DNA of 16,293 nucleotides from an uncultured Clostridia bacterium (lineage in GTDB: Bacteria > Bacillota > Clostridia > Christensenellales > Aristaeellaceae). The position numbers were made by a program, and so were the translations under genes. Positions 1-7,980 of this stretch are shown here, piece by piece. How positions within the stretch are numbered: position 1 is the stretch's first letter; each line of letters begins with the position of its first letter. The DNA lies in contig CAKTTL010000065.1 of NCBI GenBank assembly GCA_934615235.1, positions 1 through 16,293 of the forward strand, written 5' to 3'. The notes beneath the pieces are model-generated. The model was not told the origin of the DNA, did not search any database, and saw only the letters and a list, made by a program, of their open reading frames with translations.

Positions 1-495
1 CGGGAGGACAGGACTGAGACGAGTACGTCGTCCCAATGCAGAAACTGCGGCGCGCCTGTTCACCCGCTTCCCGGCAGACGGGAGCGCCTGTTCTGCAGCC
101 CGGCCTGCCGCACCGCCTATTGGCGGAAGCATAACCTGCTGGGCGGGACGCCCCGGTACTGCGCCGGATGCGGCGCGCTGCTGACGGGCGGAAGCGCCTC
201 CAGAAAGTACTGCGGCCACGCCTGCTATATCCGTCATCGCTTTGGCAGTTCTGCCGCGCCGTCTGCGCCGCAGAGAGAAGCAAAGACTCCCCATCTGGAG
301 AAGGCTGAACCTCTTGTTCCTCTGCTAACGAAGGAGCAGTTCGAGCGGGAACTGAACTACCGGGTGGCCCTTTCCATTGCCAGACAAATGCGGGAGGGCG
401 GTCTGGTCACACCCGGAGAATTTGTGCAGATCGATAGGTTTCTGCGGCGGAAATTCTCTCCCGTATGGGGCGGTTTGTATCAAAATAACCCTTGA
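1..495 (+). CDS. Double zinc-knuckle protein with C-terminal SHOCT-like segment (5' partial)
   Basis: The frame is open from the first base and ends with TGA at 493-495, giving 164 visible residues with the start outside the window. Two CxxC...CxxxC clusters are visible: CRNCG at residues 13-17 followed by CSPAC near 32-36, and CAGCG near 54-58 followed by CGHAC. They look like a pair of zinc knuckles. A low-complexity linker follows. The last 45 or so residues contain KEQFERELNYR and then MREGGLVTPGEFVQIDRFL, ending KFSPVWGGL, which resembles the short SHOCT oligomerisation motif. Such proteins are often encoded just upstream of serine recombinases in clostridial mobile elements. A role as a DNA-binding accessory or directionality factor is inferred from position only. 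The next gene starts 51 bases downstream. Confidence 0.7.
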   Translation, partial: REDRTETSTSSQCRNCGAPVHPLPGRRERLFCSPACRTAYWRKHNLLGGTPRYCAGCGALLTGGSASRKYCGHACYIRHRFGSSAAPSAPQREAKTPHLEKAEPLVPLLTKEQFERELNYRVALSIARQMREGGLVTPGEFVQIDRFLRRKFSPVWGGLYQNNP

Positions 496-546
496 TAGTT
501 CCCCTCATAAGAGGGAATATGGACGGGAAAGGAGGCGAAAAGCCTG

Positions 547-1854
547 ATGGAAAAAGTGATTCATCCCCTGGCAGCCCCTGCGCCCCGGCCCCGGCTGCTC
601 CGGGTGGCCGCTTACGCCCGGGTCTCCTCCGGCAAGGACGCCATGCTCCATTCCCTGTCCCGGCAGATCAGCTATTACAGCCAGCTGATCCAGAAGCACC
701 CCGGCTGGACCTACGCGGGCTGCTATGCCGATGCGGACTACACCGGCACCAGGGGCGAGCGGCCGGAGTTTCAGCGGCTGCTGGCGGACTGCCGGGCCGG
801 AAAGATCGACCGGATTCTGACCAAGTCGGTGAGCCGCTTCGCCCGGAACACCGTCACCCTGCTGGAAACGGCCCGGAAACTGAAGGAGATGGGGATTTCC
901 GTGTTCTTTGAAAAAGAACGGCTGGACACCCTGAGCGGGGACGGAGAGCTGCTGCTTTCCTTCCTTGCTTCCTTCGCCCAGGAGGAAAGCCGGAGCGTAT
1001 CCGAGAACTGCAAATGGCGGGTGCGCAAGGACTTCTCCGAGGGCAGGCCCATGAACCTGATGCTGCTCTACGGCTACCGCAGCCAGGGAGGCAGGATTGT
1101 CATCGACCCGGAGGAGGCCGCCGTGGTGCGCAGGGTCTTTCACGACTACACCCACGGTCTGGGCAGCAATCTGATCGCGGAAGCACTGCTGCGGGAGCAG
1201 ATCCCCTGCCGGCTGGGCGGCCGGTGGTCTTCCGGACTGATCCGCACGATGCTGACCAACGAAAAGTATATGGGCGACGCCCTTTTGCAGAAGACCTTCT
1301 GTTCGGATCATCTGACCAAGAAGAAGGTGGTGAACCGGGGGCAGCTGCCACAGTATTATGTGCAGGATTCCCACCCGGCCATCATTGACCGGGAGACCTA
1401 TGCCCTGGCCCGGCAAACGCTGCAGGCCAACCGGGAAAAGACCAACGTGCAGAAGCCTACCACCGCCCGGTATCCCTTTTCCGGTCGGATCGTCTGCGGC
1501 TGCTGCGGACAGCATTACCGGCGCAGGACCAACGTATCCCGCATCACCTGGCAGTGCTGGACTTATCTGCAAAGGGGCAAGGCCTTCTGCCCGGCCAAGC
1601 AGATCCCCGAGGAGACTTTGTATCGAATCACAGAGGAAGCGCTGGGGGTAAAAGTGATCACGGAAGAAGCTCTGACGGTTCTGAAGGAGATCCGGATACC
1701 GAAGGACAATCATCTGGTCTTTGTTTTTCAGGACGGGCGGGAAGCGGAAAGGGTCTGGAAGGACCGCTCCCGGGCCGAAAGCTGGACGGAGGAGATGCGG
1801 GAGCAGGCCCGGCTCCATAACCTGAAACGGAAGAAGGGAGGAAACCAGGGATGA
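547..1854 (+). CDS. Large serine recombinase, short form without coiled coil
   Basis: This 435-residue site-specific DNA recombinase has a resolvase-type catalytic domain at residues about 18-160. The nucleophile serine lies in YARVSSGKD (Ser27), and the conserved KIDRILTKSVSRFARN block is at 86-101. The recombinase domain follows at about 175-300, and a zinc ribbon has cysteines at 317, 320, 337 and 348. After the zinc ribbon it goes almost directly to the C-terminal LVFVFQDG strand (390-397). The long helical coiled coil seen in its neighbour is therefore missing. GGAGG at about 530-534 supports the ATG at 547. The stop overlaps the next start (ATGA at 1851-1854), so the two are translationally coupled. 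The gene is intact. It probably acts with the second recombinase, but a separate excision or integration role cannot be told from sequence. Confidence 0.9.
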   Translation: MEKVIHPLAAPAPRPRLLRVAAYARVSSGKDAMLHSLSRQISYYSQLIQKHPGWTYAGCYADADYTGTRGERPEFQRLLADCRAGKIDRILTKSVSRFARNTVTLLETARKLKEMGISVFFEKERLDTLSGDGELLLSFLASFAQEESRSVSENCKWRVRKDFSEGRPMNLMLLYGYRSQGGRIVIDPEEAAVVRRVFHDYTHGLGSNLIAEALLREQIPCRLGGRWSSGLIRTMLTNEKYMGDALLQKTFCSDHLTKKKVVNRGQLPQYYVQDSHPAIIDRETYALARQTLQANREKTNVQKPTTARYPFSGRIVCGCCGQHYRRRTNVSRITWQCWTYLQRGKAFCPAKQIPEETLYRITEEALGVKVITEEALTVLKEIRIPKDNHLVFVFQDGREAERVWKDRSRAESWTEEMREQARLHNLKRKKGGNQG

Positions 1855-3476
1855 CGCAGTTCATGACAGCCGCCCCTCCGGAAGCCGTCCGGGTCATGCC
1901 GGACGGGCGGAAGGTCACCGCCATCCCGGCCAGGATGCAGGCCTGTGCCGCAGTCCCCCTGCAGCCGGTACGGAAGCCCCGGGTGGCCGCTTACGCCCGG
2001 GTCAGTACCGATCAGGAGGAGCAGGAGACTTCCTTCGAGGCCCAGTGCGACTATTACGGCAGCCTGATCCGGAACAACCCGGAGTGGGAATACGCGGGCC
2101 TGTATACGGATGACGGCATTTCGGCCACCTCCACCGCCCGTCGGGAGGGCTTTAACCGGCTGATCGCGGATGCGCTGGCTGGGAAGATCGACCGGATCAT
2201 TACAAAAAGCGTCAGCCGTTTCGCCCGGAACACGGTGGACAGCCTGACCACCATCCGGAAGCTGAAGGAAAAAGGGATCGGGGTCACGTTTGAAAAGGAG
2301 AACATCGATACTCTGGACAGCAAGGGAGAGCTGATGATCACCATCATGTCCAGCCTTGCCCAGGAAGAAAGCCGCAGCATTTCGGAGAACGTGACCTGGG
2401 GCTGGCGCAGGCGCATCGCCGACGGCAAGGTATCCATGGCCTATAGCCGTTTCCTGGGCTACGACCGGGGCGAGGACGGAACGCCGGTGGTGAATGAAAA
2501 GGAAGCGGAGACCGTGCGGCAGATCTACGGCCTGTTTCTGGACGGGCAGACGCCATCCGGCATCGCGGAGCTGCTGACAAAGCAGCGGATACCCACGCCG
2601 GGCGGAAAGGAGCGGTGGGCGGGCAGCACGGTGAAATCCATTCTGACCAACGAGAAATACAAGGGCGACGCGCTGCTGCAAAAGACCTTCACGGTGGATT
2701 TTCTTACCAAACCCGCCAAGGTCAACGAGGGCGAGGTGCCGCAATTCTTTGTGGAGAACAGCCATCCGGGGATTATCAGCCGGGAGGTATTCGATCTGGT
2801 ACAGCTGGAGATGAAGCGGCGAAAGGGCAAAAGCCGCCACACCAGCGCCAAGAGCCTGTTTTCCGACCGACTGGCTTGCGGCTGCTGCGGCGGTACCTTC
2901 GGCAGCAAGGTATGGCACAGCAACGATCCCTACCGCAAGGTGATCTGGCGGTGCAACCGGAAGTACGACAGGAAAGGAACCGCCTGCCCCAACCGGCATC
3001 TGGAAGAGAAGGAACTGCGGGAAGCCTTTGTGGAGGCGGTGAACCGGCTGATTTCCAGGCGGGAGGAAATCCTGAACGCGGCGGAAGCCTTCTCGACCAT
3101 GCTGGCGGATACCTCCGGCCTGGAACAGCAGCTCGACCGGCTTACGGCGGGGAAAGACGTTATTCTGCGAAAGCTGACGGTCATGGTGCATGAGAACGCC
3201 GTGAAGGAACAGGATCAGGAGGAATACCAGCGTCAGTACCAGGAGGCAGAAGGAGAATTGAGCCGACTGGATACGGAAATGGAAAAGCTGAAGACGAAAA
3301 AGGCGGACAGGCTGCTGCGGAGAAACAAGCTGCGGGCATTTATGGGCAGGCTGAGAGCGGCGGAGCAGCTGGCAGCCTTTGACGAAGGGATGTTCCTGGG
3401 TCTGACGGAAACGGTTCGGGTCTGCCCCGACAGGCTGGTGTTCGTGTTCAGGGACGGGACGGAAATTCCGGTATAA
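1851..3476 (+). CDS. Large serine recombinase, full form with coiled coil
   Basis: This 541-residue DNA integrase/recombinase has a 45-residue N-terminal extension and then the resolvase domain, with catalytic Ser52 in YARVSTDQ and KSVSRFARN at 119-127. The recombinase domain spans about 200-320, with the shared motif LTNEKYKGDALLQKTF at 265-280. The zinc ribbon uses cysteines near 343, 346, 368 and 379. A highly charged Glu/Lys/Arg-rich helical region at about 385-505 is likely the coiled-coil motif that in characterised large serine integrases controls synapsis and directionality. The protein ends with LVFVFRDG, as does the upstream recombinase. The start overlaps the previous stop by four bases, and a terminator begins 48 bases after the stop. 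The two recombinases share many motifs and are ancient paralogues rather than recent duplicates. Confidence 0.93.
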   Translation: MTQFMTAAPPEAVRVMPDGRKVTAIPARMQACAAVPLQPVRKPRVAAYARVSTDQEEQETSFEAQCDYYGSLIRNNPEWEYAGLYTDDGISATSTARREGFNRLIADALAGKIDRIITKSVSRFARNTVDSLTTIRKLKEKGIGVTFEKENIDTLDSKGELMITIMSSLAQEESRSISENVTWGWRRRIADGKVSMAYSRFLGYDRGEDGTPVVNEKEAETVRQIYGLFLDGQTPSGIAELLTKQRIPTPGGKERWAGSTVKSILTNEKYKGDALLQKTFTVDFLTKPAKVNEGEVPQFFVENSHPGIISREVFDLVQLEMKRRKGKSRHTSAKSLFSDRLACGCCGGTFGSKVWHSNDPYRKVIWRCNRKYDRKGTACPNRHLEEKELREAFVEAVNRLISRREEILNAAEAFSTMLADTSGLEQQLDRLTAGKDVILRKLTVMVHENAVKEQDQEEYQRQYQEAEGELSRLDTEMEKLKTKKADRLLRRNKLRAFMGRLRAAEQLAAFDEGMFLGLTETVRVCPDRLVFVFRDGTEIPV

Positions 3477-3523
3477 AAGAAACATATGAGAGAACGGAAT
3501 ATGCCGGCGTACTCAGCGCATCG

Positions 3524-3561
3524 GAGGATGCTCCTGCATTGGGGGAGCATCCTCTTTTTTT
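3524..3561 (+). terminator. Rho-independent terminator after the recombinase genes
   Basis: A perfect 11-bp stem (GAGGATGCTCC at 3524-3534 with GGAGCATCCTC at 3544-3554) has a 9-base loop and is followed by seven T residues at 3555-3561. It lies directly downstream of the second recombinase. Confidence 0.92.
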
Positions 3562-3647
3562 ATTTGGATAGAAGCTCCATCAATCCCGGAACGTCGGGTG
3601 CTCAGACAGTGCCAGTATACAGAACTCATTGGAAAATGGCAATGCCC

Positions 3648-3731
3648 CGGCAGGGCAAGAAATTGTCTCGGCAGGGCAGGGTTTTGACTTGGCAGAGTAT
3701 GACCTTCCCCTGGCAGGACAAGAGACAGCAA
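3648..3731. repeat. Four tandem copies of a degenerate 21-bp repeat
   Basis: The units start at 3648, 3669, 3690 and 3711. Each begins YGGCAGRG or YGGCAGGR, and the first two are nearly identical over the first 11 bases (CGGCAGGGCAR). The exact 21-base period places the GGCAG core on the same face of the helix every two turns. It also makes any reading frame through the array show a seven-residue periodicity. The array lies between the recombinase terminator and the sugar transporter operon. It could be a protein-binding array at the element end, but no function is demonstrated. Confidence 0.7.
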
Positions 3732-3733
3732 GA

Positions 3734-3762
3734 ACCCTGCTCCGCTTCACTCGGAGCAGGGT
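3734..3762. repeat. Perfect 11-bp inverted repeat (hairpin)
   Basis: ACCCTGCTCCG at 3734-3744 pairs with CGGAGCAGGGT at 3752-3762 around a 7-base loop. There is no clear U-tract on the + strand. On the - strand the stem is followed by TTCTTGCTG, so it might weakly terminate the transporter operon, whose last gene ends at 3901. It directly abuts the 21-bp array and could instead be part of the element end. Confidence 0.6.
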
Positions 3763-3900
3763 GTATTGCATATACGGCATTTCATGAACGGCAACGAGAG
3801 GACGCGGCGCATAGCCTTTACTCTTGTCGCACTTCAAAGTCCGCAGTCATGACTCGCGCCTCTTTGGTTTTGGTATCGCAGGCCGGGGCGCTTTTCCCTT

Positions 3901-4746
3901 TTATCCCTTCACGGCGCCTGCCGTCAATCCCTTGACGAACTGCTTGGACATTGTCAGATACAGCAGGATGACGGGCAGCGCGGACAGGGACAGAATGGTC
4001 AGCAGCTTGGGCCAGTCTGTGGTGTATTGCCCCTGCAGTCTGGTAACGGCCAGCAGCACGGTTTTCTGGTTCTCCACGTTGATAAAAATCAGGGGAAACC
4101 ACAGGTCGTTCCAGATCGGCACCAGGTTATAAATGGCCACGGTGGCCAGCGCCGGGCGAATCAGCGGAAGGACGATTTTGCGATAGATCATAAACCTTCC
4201 TGCGCCGTCCATGAAGCCCGCTTCATACAGCTCGCCCGGCAGCCCCCGGATAAACTCGGTCAGGATGAACACAGCGACGGGCAGACCCATGGCGATATAA
4301 ACCGGGAACAGGCTCCACAGCGTGTTTAAAAGCCCCAGCGTTTTCATGATCTCCAGCAGCCGGATGGTGGCGATTTTGATGGGCAGCATCATGCCCACAA
4401 TGATGAAAAAGTACACGCCCCTGGACGTGCGGGTACGCCAGTGCGCCAACGCGTAGGCGCAGAGAGAACCCAGCAGCAGAATCACCGCCAGCGAAACGAC
4501 CACGACGATAAATGAATTCCTGAAATAGCTGAAGAAATTATTGTCCGATATGATATAACGATAATTGTCCAGCGTCCACTCTCTGGGCAGGCCAAAGGGA
4601 TTGGTGTAGATCTCCTTCTTGGGCTTAAGCGTGTTGATCAGCAATAGCCACACGGGCATCATGGCGATAAGCGACCATATGATCATGATAATGTGATACG
4701 GAATATGCAGATTCATAATGCGCATGGAGCGCGCTCTTTTCTTCAT
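3901..4746 (-). CDS. Carbohydrate ABC transporter permease, MalG/CUT1 type
   Basis: This 281-residue inner-membrane permease subunit pairs with the product of the upstream gene and a cytoplasmic ATPase to import a sugar-type solute. Hydrophobic segments are visible at about 16-37, 73-98, 108-125, 140-160 and 240-262. The cytoplasmic EAA loop that contacts the ATPase is clear (EAGFMDGAGRFMIYRKIVLP, about 187-206). The length is normal for the family. AGGAG lies just upstream of the ATG within the end of the preceding gene, and the spacing to that gene's stop is only 6 bases, so the pair is coupled. No ATPase gene is encoded in the operon, which is common for CUT1 systems that share one MsmK-like ATPase. 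Confidence 0.93.
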   Translation of the reverse strand: MKKRARSMRIMNLHIPYHIIMIIWSLIAMMPVWLLLINTLKPKKEIYTNPFGLPREWTLDNYRYIISDNNFFSYFRNSFIVVVVSLAVILLLGSLCAYALAHWRTRTSRGVYFFIIVGMMLPIKIATIRLLEIMKTLGLLNTLWSLFPVYIAMGLPVAVFILTEFIRGLPGELYEAGFMDGAGRFMIYRKIVLPLIRPALATVAIYNLVPIWNDLWFPLIFINVENQKTVLLAVTRLQGQYTTDWPKLLTILSLSALPVILLYLTMSKQFVKGLTAGAVKG

Positions 4747-4752
4747 GCCGGC

Positions 4753-5691
4753 TCACTCCTTTCCCTGCGTGCTGTGAAGGGTGGGAAGCACGCCGCACAG
4801 AAGGATCAGAAACACGGTGGTGGAAATGGCCGCCCCCACGCCCGGCTCCGGAATGCCGACGGGGTGCTGCCCGGCGACGCCGTATCGGTAAAACAGCGTG
4901 CCGATGATATCAGTGGAGTAATTGGGCGCACCGTCCGGCGTTTCCATGGAGAACACCACGTCAAAAGCGTTGAAGTTGGAAACGAACGTCATGATGGCGA
5001 TCATTCCGATGACCGGTACGATCAGCGGGATCTTGATCTTGATAAACTGCTGCCAGGGGGATGCTCCTTCAATGGATGCGGCCTCGATCAGGTCGTCGGA
5101 AATGCCCTGAAAGGCGGCTACGAACATCATCGTCGGGATGCCTACCCACTGCCAGACGGAAACCAGCGATACGCAGGACAGCGCCGTTTTGGGGTCGCCC
5201 AGCCAGGAACGGACCAGAAAGCCGAGTCCTGCCTTTTTCAACGTAGCGCCCGCCCAGATGGGGTTGAGGATCAGCTTAAACAGGTAGCCCGTCACCAGCA
5301 CGGCGATGGTGCAGGGAATGAAAATCAGAGTCTGGTACAGCTGCCGGCCGCGCATGGTACGATTGGTCAGAATGGCGGCGAACAGAATGCCCAGCGAGTT
5401 TTGCAAAATCATGTGATAGGCGAAAAAAATCCAGTTGTTGCCAAAGGCGTTCCAAAACCGGGTCGAAACCACGGGGTCGGTGAACAGGCGCACATAGTTG
5501 GCGAAACCCACGAATTCCCTTGTGCCTGTCGTTCCTGAATAGAAGGACAGACGAATGGAGTCGATCATCGGGTACGCCATGAACACAACGTAAAACAGCA
5601 TCGCGGGCAGAATATACAAAATCCAGTAAACGCCGCCCGGCTTGATGCTGCCGCCGCCATGAAAGGCCCCGTATTTTTTACCTGTCTGCAT
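4753..5691 (-). CDS. Carbohydrate ABC transporter permease, MalF/UgpA (CUT1) type
   Basis: This 312-residue permease is the first of the membrane pair. It has an N-terminal cytoplasmic stretch, a first membrane helix at about 22-44, further helices through the middle, and the EAA loop EAASIEGASPWQQFIKIKIP at about 212-231. The final helix (about 283-300) is followed by a short polar tail. GGAGGAAG precedes the ATG. It lies 69 bases after the binding-protein gene, from which it is separated by a GC-rich hairpin, and 6 bases before its permease partner. The order binding protein, MalF-like, MalG-like is the standard CUT1 arrangement. Confidence 0.93.
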   Translation of the reverse strand: MQTGKKYGAFHGGGSIKPGGVYWILYILPAMLFYVVFMAYPMIDSIRLSFYSGTTGTREFVGFANYVRLFTDPVVSTRFWNAFGNNWIFFAYHMILQNSLGILFAAILTNRTMRGRQLYQTLIFIPCTIAVLVTGYLFKLILNPIWAGATLKKAGLGFLVRSWLGDPKTALSCVSLVSVWQWVGIPTMMFVAAFQGISDDLIEAASIEGASPWQQFIKIKIPLIVPVIGMIAIMTFVSNFNAFDVVFSMETPDGAPNYSTDIIGTLFYRYGVAGQHPVGIPEPGVGAAISTTVFLILLCGVLPTLHSTQGKE

Positions 5692-5716
5692 AGGGGCTTC
5701 CTCCTTATTTGAAAAT

Positions 5717-5745
5717 GGCAGGGCGGCTTGCCGGGCCGCCCTGCC
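5717..5745 (-). promoter_or_regulatory. GC-rich intercistronic hairpin between binding protein and permease
   Basis: GGCAGGGCGGC (5717-5727) and GCCGCCCTGCC (5735-5745) form a perfect 11-bp stem with a 7-base loop directly after the binding-protein stop codon. Hairpins in this position in binding-protein transporter operons commonly protect the upstream message or partly terminate transcription, so the binding protein is made in excess. That role is inferred by analogy. Confidence 0.7.
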
Positions 5746-5760
5746 GCTGGTCGCGCTTGT

Positions 5761-6990
5761 TTATTTGTTCCAGATCGCGGCGATCGCATCAGCGGCCGCC
5801 TGGGGCGTGGTTTCACCGCGGCAGAGCAGGTTCAGCTGCTCGACCATCGGCGTGTACAGATCCATCATCCTCGCCCAGATGAATCGTGCGTCGAGATTCT
5901 TCCCCTCGTTCAGCGCAAGCATGGCGGCGATTGTATCGTCCTGCAGGGTGATAGGGGTGCTGATCAGCGGGAAATAGCCGCCGGGCTGATAGTCGGCGGA
6001 GATCTGCGCGCCTTCGGGAGAGGCCAGCCACTGCAGGAATGCCTTGACCTCTTCAGGATGCTTGGTGGCAGGGTTGCCGGCGATACCCATATCGGGATGC
6101 AGGCACATGCCGGGTTCATTGCCTTCGGGCGGCGGGAACGCCATAAAGCCCAGATCAATGTCGTAGTTGGCCTTGTCGTTCAGCACGCCGCAGCTCCAGG
6201 AGCCATCGATCAGCATAGCCGCCTGACCGAGACCGAAATAGGTGTTGGCGTTGTCGTTGTCAATGGATTCAAAGCCGTCCGGGAAGAAAGGTGCGAGCTT
6301 GGCAAAGTCAGTGTAGATGCGAACCCAGGTCTCATCGTTCATCTTCTTTTCGCCTTTTTCATAAGCGGCGCGGCCTTCGAAGGGAATATAGTTGGGCACC
6401 ATGCCCAGCAGGACACATTCCAGAATATCCCAGTTAGAGGCAATGCCGTTGGCCAGCGGGGTCACGCCGTTGTCCTTGAGCTTCTGGCACAGGGCAATGA
6501 ATTCTTCCCAGGTCTTGGGCAGCTCGGTGATCCCGTTCTCGGCAAAGATGGTTTTGTTGTAGTAGATGGGCTGAGAAACAGCGGCAAAGGGTACGGCGAA
6601 GACCTTGCCGTCCGCGGCGGTGAAGGGTTCGCGGGCAGCGTCGGTGAAGTTCTCCATCACGCCGGGGATATCGTTGCAGACCATGTTGAAGCCGGCGTTG
6701 TACAGTTCTTCGCCCGTGGCGTAGGAACGGCTGTAGAACAGGTCGGGGCCGGTTCCGTTATCCAGCTGCAGGCGCAGGGTAGCGTTGTACTGGGAGGATA
6801 CGGTCGGTTCAAACCGGATGGTGACGCCGCTGATTTCCTTATAGCGCTTCAGCAGTGCTTCCACCTGAGGAGCGTCCGTGTTGCGCCAGGAGCCCATGAC
6901 CAGCTCCACGTCTTCCGCCATTGAAACGGCGGGCAGCAGCGTGAGGGTGACAAGCAGGGCGGCGAGCAGAATCGCGAGCAGTTTCTTCAT
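5761..6990 (-). CDS. Sugar-type ABC transporter substrate-binding protein
   Basis: This 409-residue exported protein delivers the solute to the CUT1 permeases. An N-terminal signal peptide (residues 1-24, MKKLLAILLAALL... ending SMAED) has no lipobox cysteine, so cleavage by signal peptidase I after AMA-type residues is expected. The mature part has the features of the MalE/UgpB-like extracellular binding-protein fold: NGTGPDLFYSRS near 78-89, VPFAAVSQPIYYNKTIF near 133-149, PKTWEEFIALCQKLKD, and FGLGQAAMLIDGSW near 252-265. It ends with IAAIWNK, where family members often end near AAIN. AAAGGAGGAAAC lies 8 bases upstream of the ATG. Substrate cannot be read from sequence; the operon suggests an amino-sugar or sugar-asparagine compound. 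Confidence 0.92.
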   Translation of the reverse strand: MKKLLAILLAALLVTLTLLPAVSMAEDVELVMGSWRNTDAPQVEALLKRYKEISGVTIRFEPTVSSQYNATLRLQLDNGTGPDLFYSRSYATGEELYNAGFNMVCNDIPGVMENFTDAAREPFTAADGKVFAVPFAAVSQPIYYNKTIFAENGITELPKTWEEFIALCQKLKDNGVTPLANGIASNWDILECVLLGMVPNYIPFEGRAAYEKGEKKMNDETWVRIYTDFAKLAPFFPDGFESIDNDNANTYFGLGQAAMLIDGSWSCGVLNDKANYDIDLGFMAFPPPEGNEPGMCLHPDMGIAGNPATKHPEEVKAFLQWLASPEGAQISADYQPGGYFPLISTPITLQDDTIAAMLALNEGKNLDARFIWARMMDLYTPMVEQLNLLCRGETTPQAAADAIAAIWNK

Positions 6991-7042
6991 GTGGGTTTCC
7001 TCCTTTTTGTTGTTGATATGCTACGCTTTACGCGTGATATCC

Positions 7043-7960
7043 TTACGGTTCGCCCTCCAGCTCCTTCTCCATTGCGAGCCGGAGTACGGGGCAGTCCGAA
7101 TGATCTGTAACGTACAGCGACGCGCCGGACGCGTCCCCTGCGGCAAAAGGAAATACAGGCAGCGTCGTGGCGGCGCCGAACGCCCCCTGCGGGGACAGGG
7201 CGATCAGACTGATGCTGCCTCCGTCCTCGCCCAGCTCCAGCTTGCGCCGGGACAGTCCGCATAGCGCTTCTTCGCAGGCTTCCTTAGGTGTCCTGCCGCT
7301 TTTCATCAGCGAGACCGTTTCATAGGACAGGCAACCGCGCATGATGTCCTCCCCCAGTCCCGTGGCCGCCGCAGCGCCGAAACGGGCGTCGCAGTAGAAG
7401 CCGGAGCCGATGATGGGCGAATCGCCTACGCGCCCCGGCTCCTTCATAAACAGGCCGGAGGTGGAGGTGGCCGCCACCATGCGGCCGCTTTCGTCCAGCG
7501 CCAGCACGCACACCGTATCGTGCCCCCGGTAGGCCGTCAGCGGTTCGTTTTCCTTCTGCACCGCCTCTCGCCAGCGGCGAAGACTGTTTTCCGTGCGCAT
7601 GTCGCGCATAGCCAGCCCCTGTTCGACGGCGGCCTGTTCCGCGCCGCGACCAGCCAGCAGGCAGTTGGTCTCTCTTCCGCACAGAGCGTGAGCCAGCAGA
7701 ATGGGGTTTTTGACATTTTCAACGCTCATCACGCCGCCCATCCGCAGCGTATTTCCATCCATATACGCGGCGTCCAACATGACGCGCCCGGTTTTATCCG
7801 GCAATCCGCCAAAGCCCACGGAGGTATAGGCGGGGTCGTCCTCCACGCGCATGATGGCGTGGACGGCCGCATCGCCAGCGGAGGCTCCATCCCTGAGCAT
7901 CCCGCAGGCCTCGTACAGCCCGGCGGCGCACATTTTCCAGGTTCCGATGATGGCGTACAT
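7043..7960 (-). CDS. Glycosylasparaginase / asparaginase type 2 (Ntn hydrolase precursor)
   Basis: This 305-residue protein is predicted to cleave the amide bond of N4-(beta-N-acetylglucosaminyl)-asparagine, or a related beta-aspartyl compound, after self-cleavage. The motif HDTV at 147-150 gives the autoprocessing site before the nucleophile Thr149. Substrate residues follow in GRVGDSPIIGSG (Arg177, Asp180) and in ATGLGEDIMRG (Thr200, Gly201), matching the family layout. An alpha subunit of about 148 residues and a beta subunit of about 157 would result. No signal peptide is visible, so the enzyme acts in the cytoplasm on imported substrate. GGGAGG precedes the ATG. It lies 20 bases after cutC and 52 before the binding-protein gene. 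A beta-aspartyl dipeptidase or plain isoaspartyl peptidase is the alternative. Confidence 0.88.
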   Translation of the reverse strand: MYAIIGTWKMCAAGLYEACGMLRDGASAGDAAVHAIMRVEDDPAYTSVGFGGLPDKTGRVMLDAAYMDGNTLRMGGVMSVENVKNPILLAHALCGRETNCLLAGRGAEQAAVEQGLAMRDMRTENSLRRWREAVQKENEPLTAYRGHDTVCVLALDESGRMVAATSTSGLFMKEPGRVGDSPIIGSGFYCDARFGAAAATGLGEDIMRGCLSYETVSLMKSGRTPKEACEEALCGLSRRKLELGEDGGSISLIALSPQGAFGAATTLPVFPFAAGDASGASLYVTDHSDCPVLRLAMEKELEGEP

Positions 7961-7980
7961 CGTCTGCTCCCTCCCGCGTT

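Larger units (their letters stand above)
1..3561 (+). mobile_element. Terminal recombination module of an integrative element (left part outside window)
   Basis: Three co-directional genes lie close together: a zinc-knuckle/SHOCT-like small protein and two large serine recombinases. They are followed by a strong terminator. Tandem large serine recombinases preceded by a small accessory protein are typical of integrative and mobilizable elements in Clostridia. The strand switch after 3561 and the change to a metabolic operon at 3901 suggest that the element border lies between about 3480 and 3900. No attachment-site duplication can be shown because the other end is outside the window. Confidence 0.6.
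3562..3900. other. Gap without a convincing gene between mobile element and transporter operon
   Basis: Apart from the 21-bp array and the hairpin listed separately, no supported gene is visible. The open frames here are short, lack good ribosome binding sites, and their apparent heptad peptide pattern is a by-product of the 21-bp repeat. The true element border may fall in this stretch. Confidence 0.5.

Noticed and set aside
495..530. Small inverted repeat TTCCCCTC/GAGGGAA before the first recombinase
   Set aside because: It is short and imperfect, with no T-run or other sign of function.
505..3485. Two very long - strand open frames (505-1818 and 1728-3485) opposite the recombinases
   Set aside because: They are antisense shadows produced by high GC codon bias; they lack ribosome binding sites, are proline/glutamine/leucine-rich, and overlap two clear recombinase genes.
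3648..3731. CRISPR array
   Set aside because: The units are contiguous 21-base tandem repeats without spacers and are too divergent; no cas genes are present.
3486..3935. A 149-residue + strand frame after the recombinases
   Set aside because: It begins before and reads through the terminator and the 21-bp array; its heptad pattern is caused by the DNA repeat, and no ribosome binding site is present.
4693..6924. Long + strand frames opposite the sugar transporter genes (4693-5538, 5728-6924)
   Set aside because: They are mirror frames of well-supported permease and binding-protein genes with no recognisable domains.
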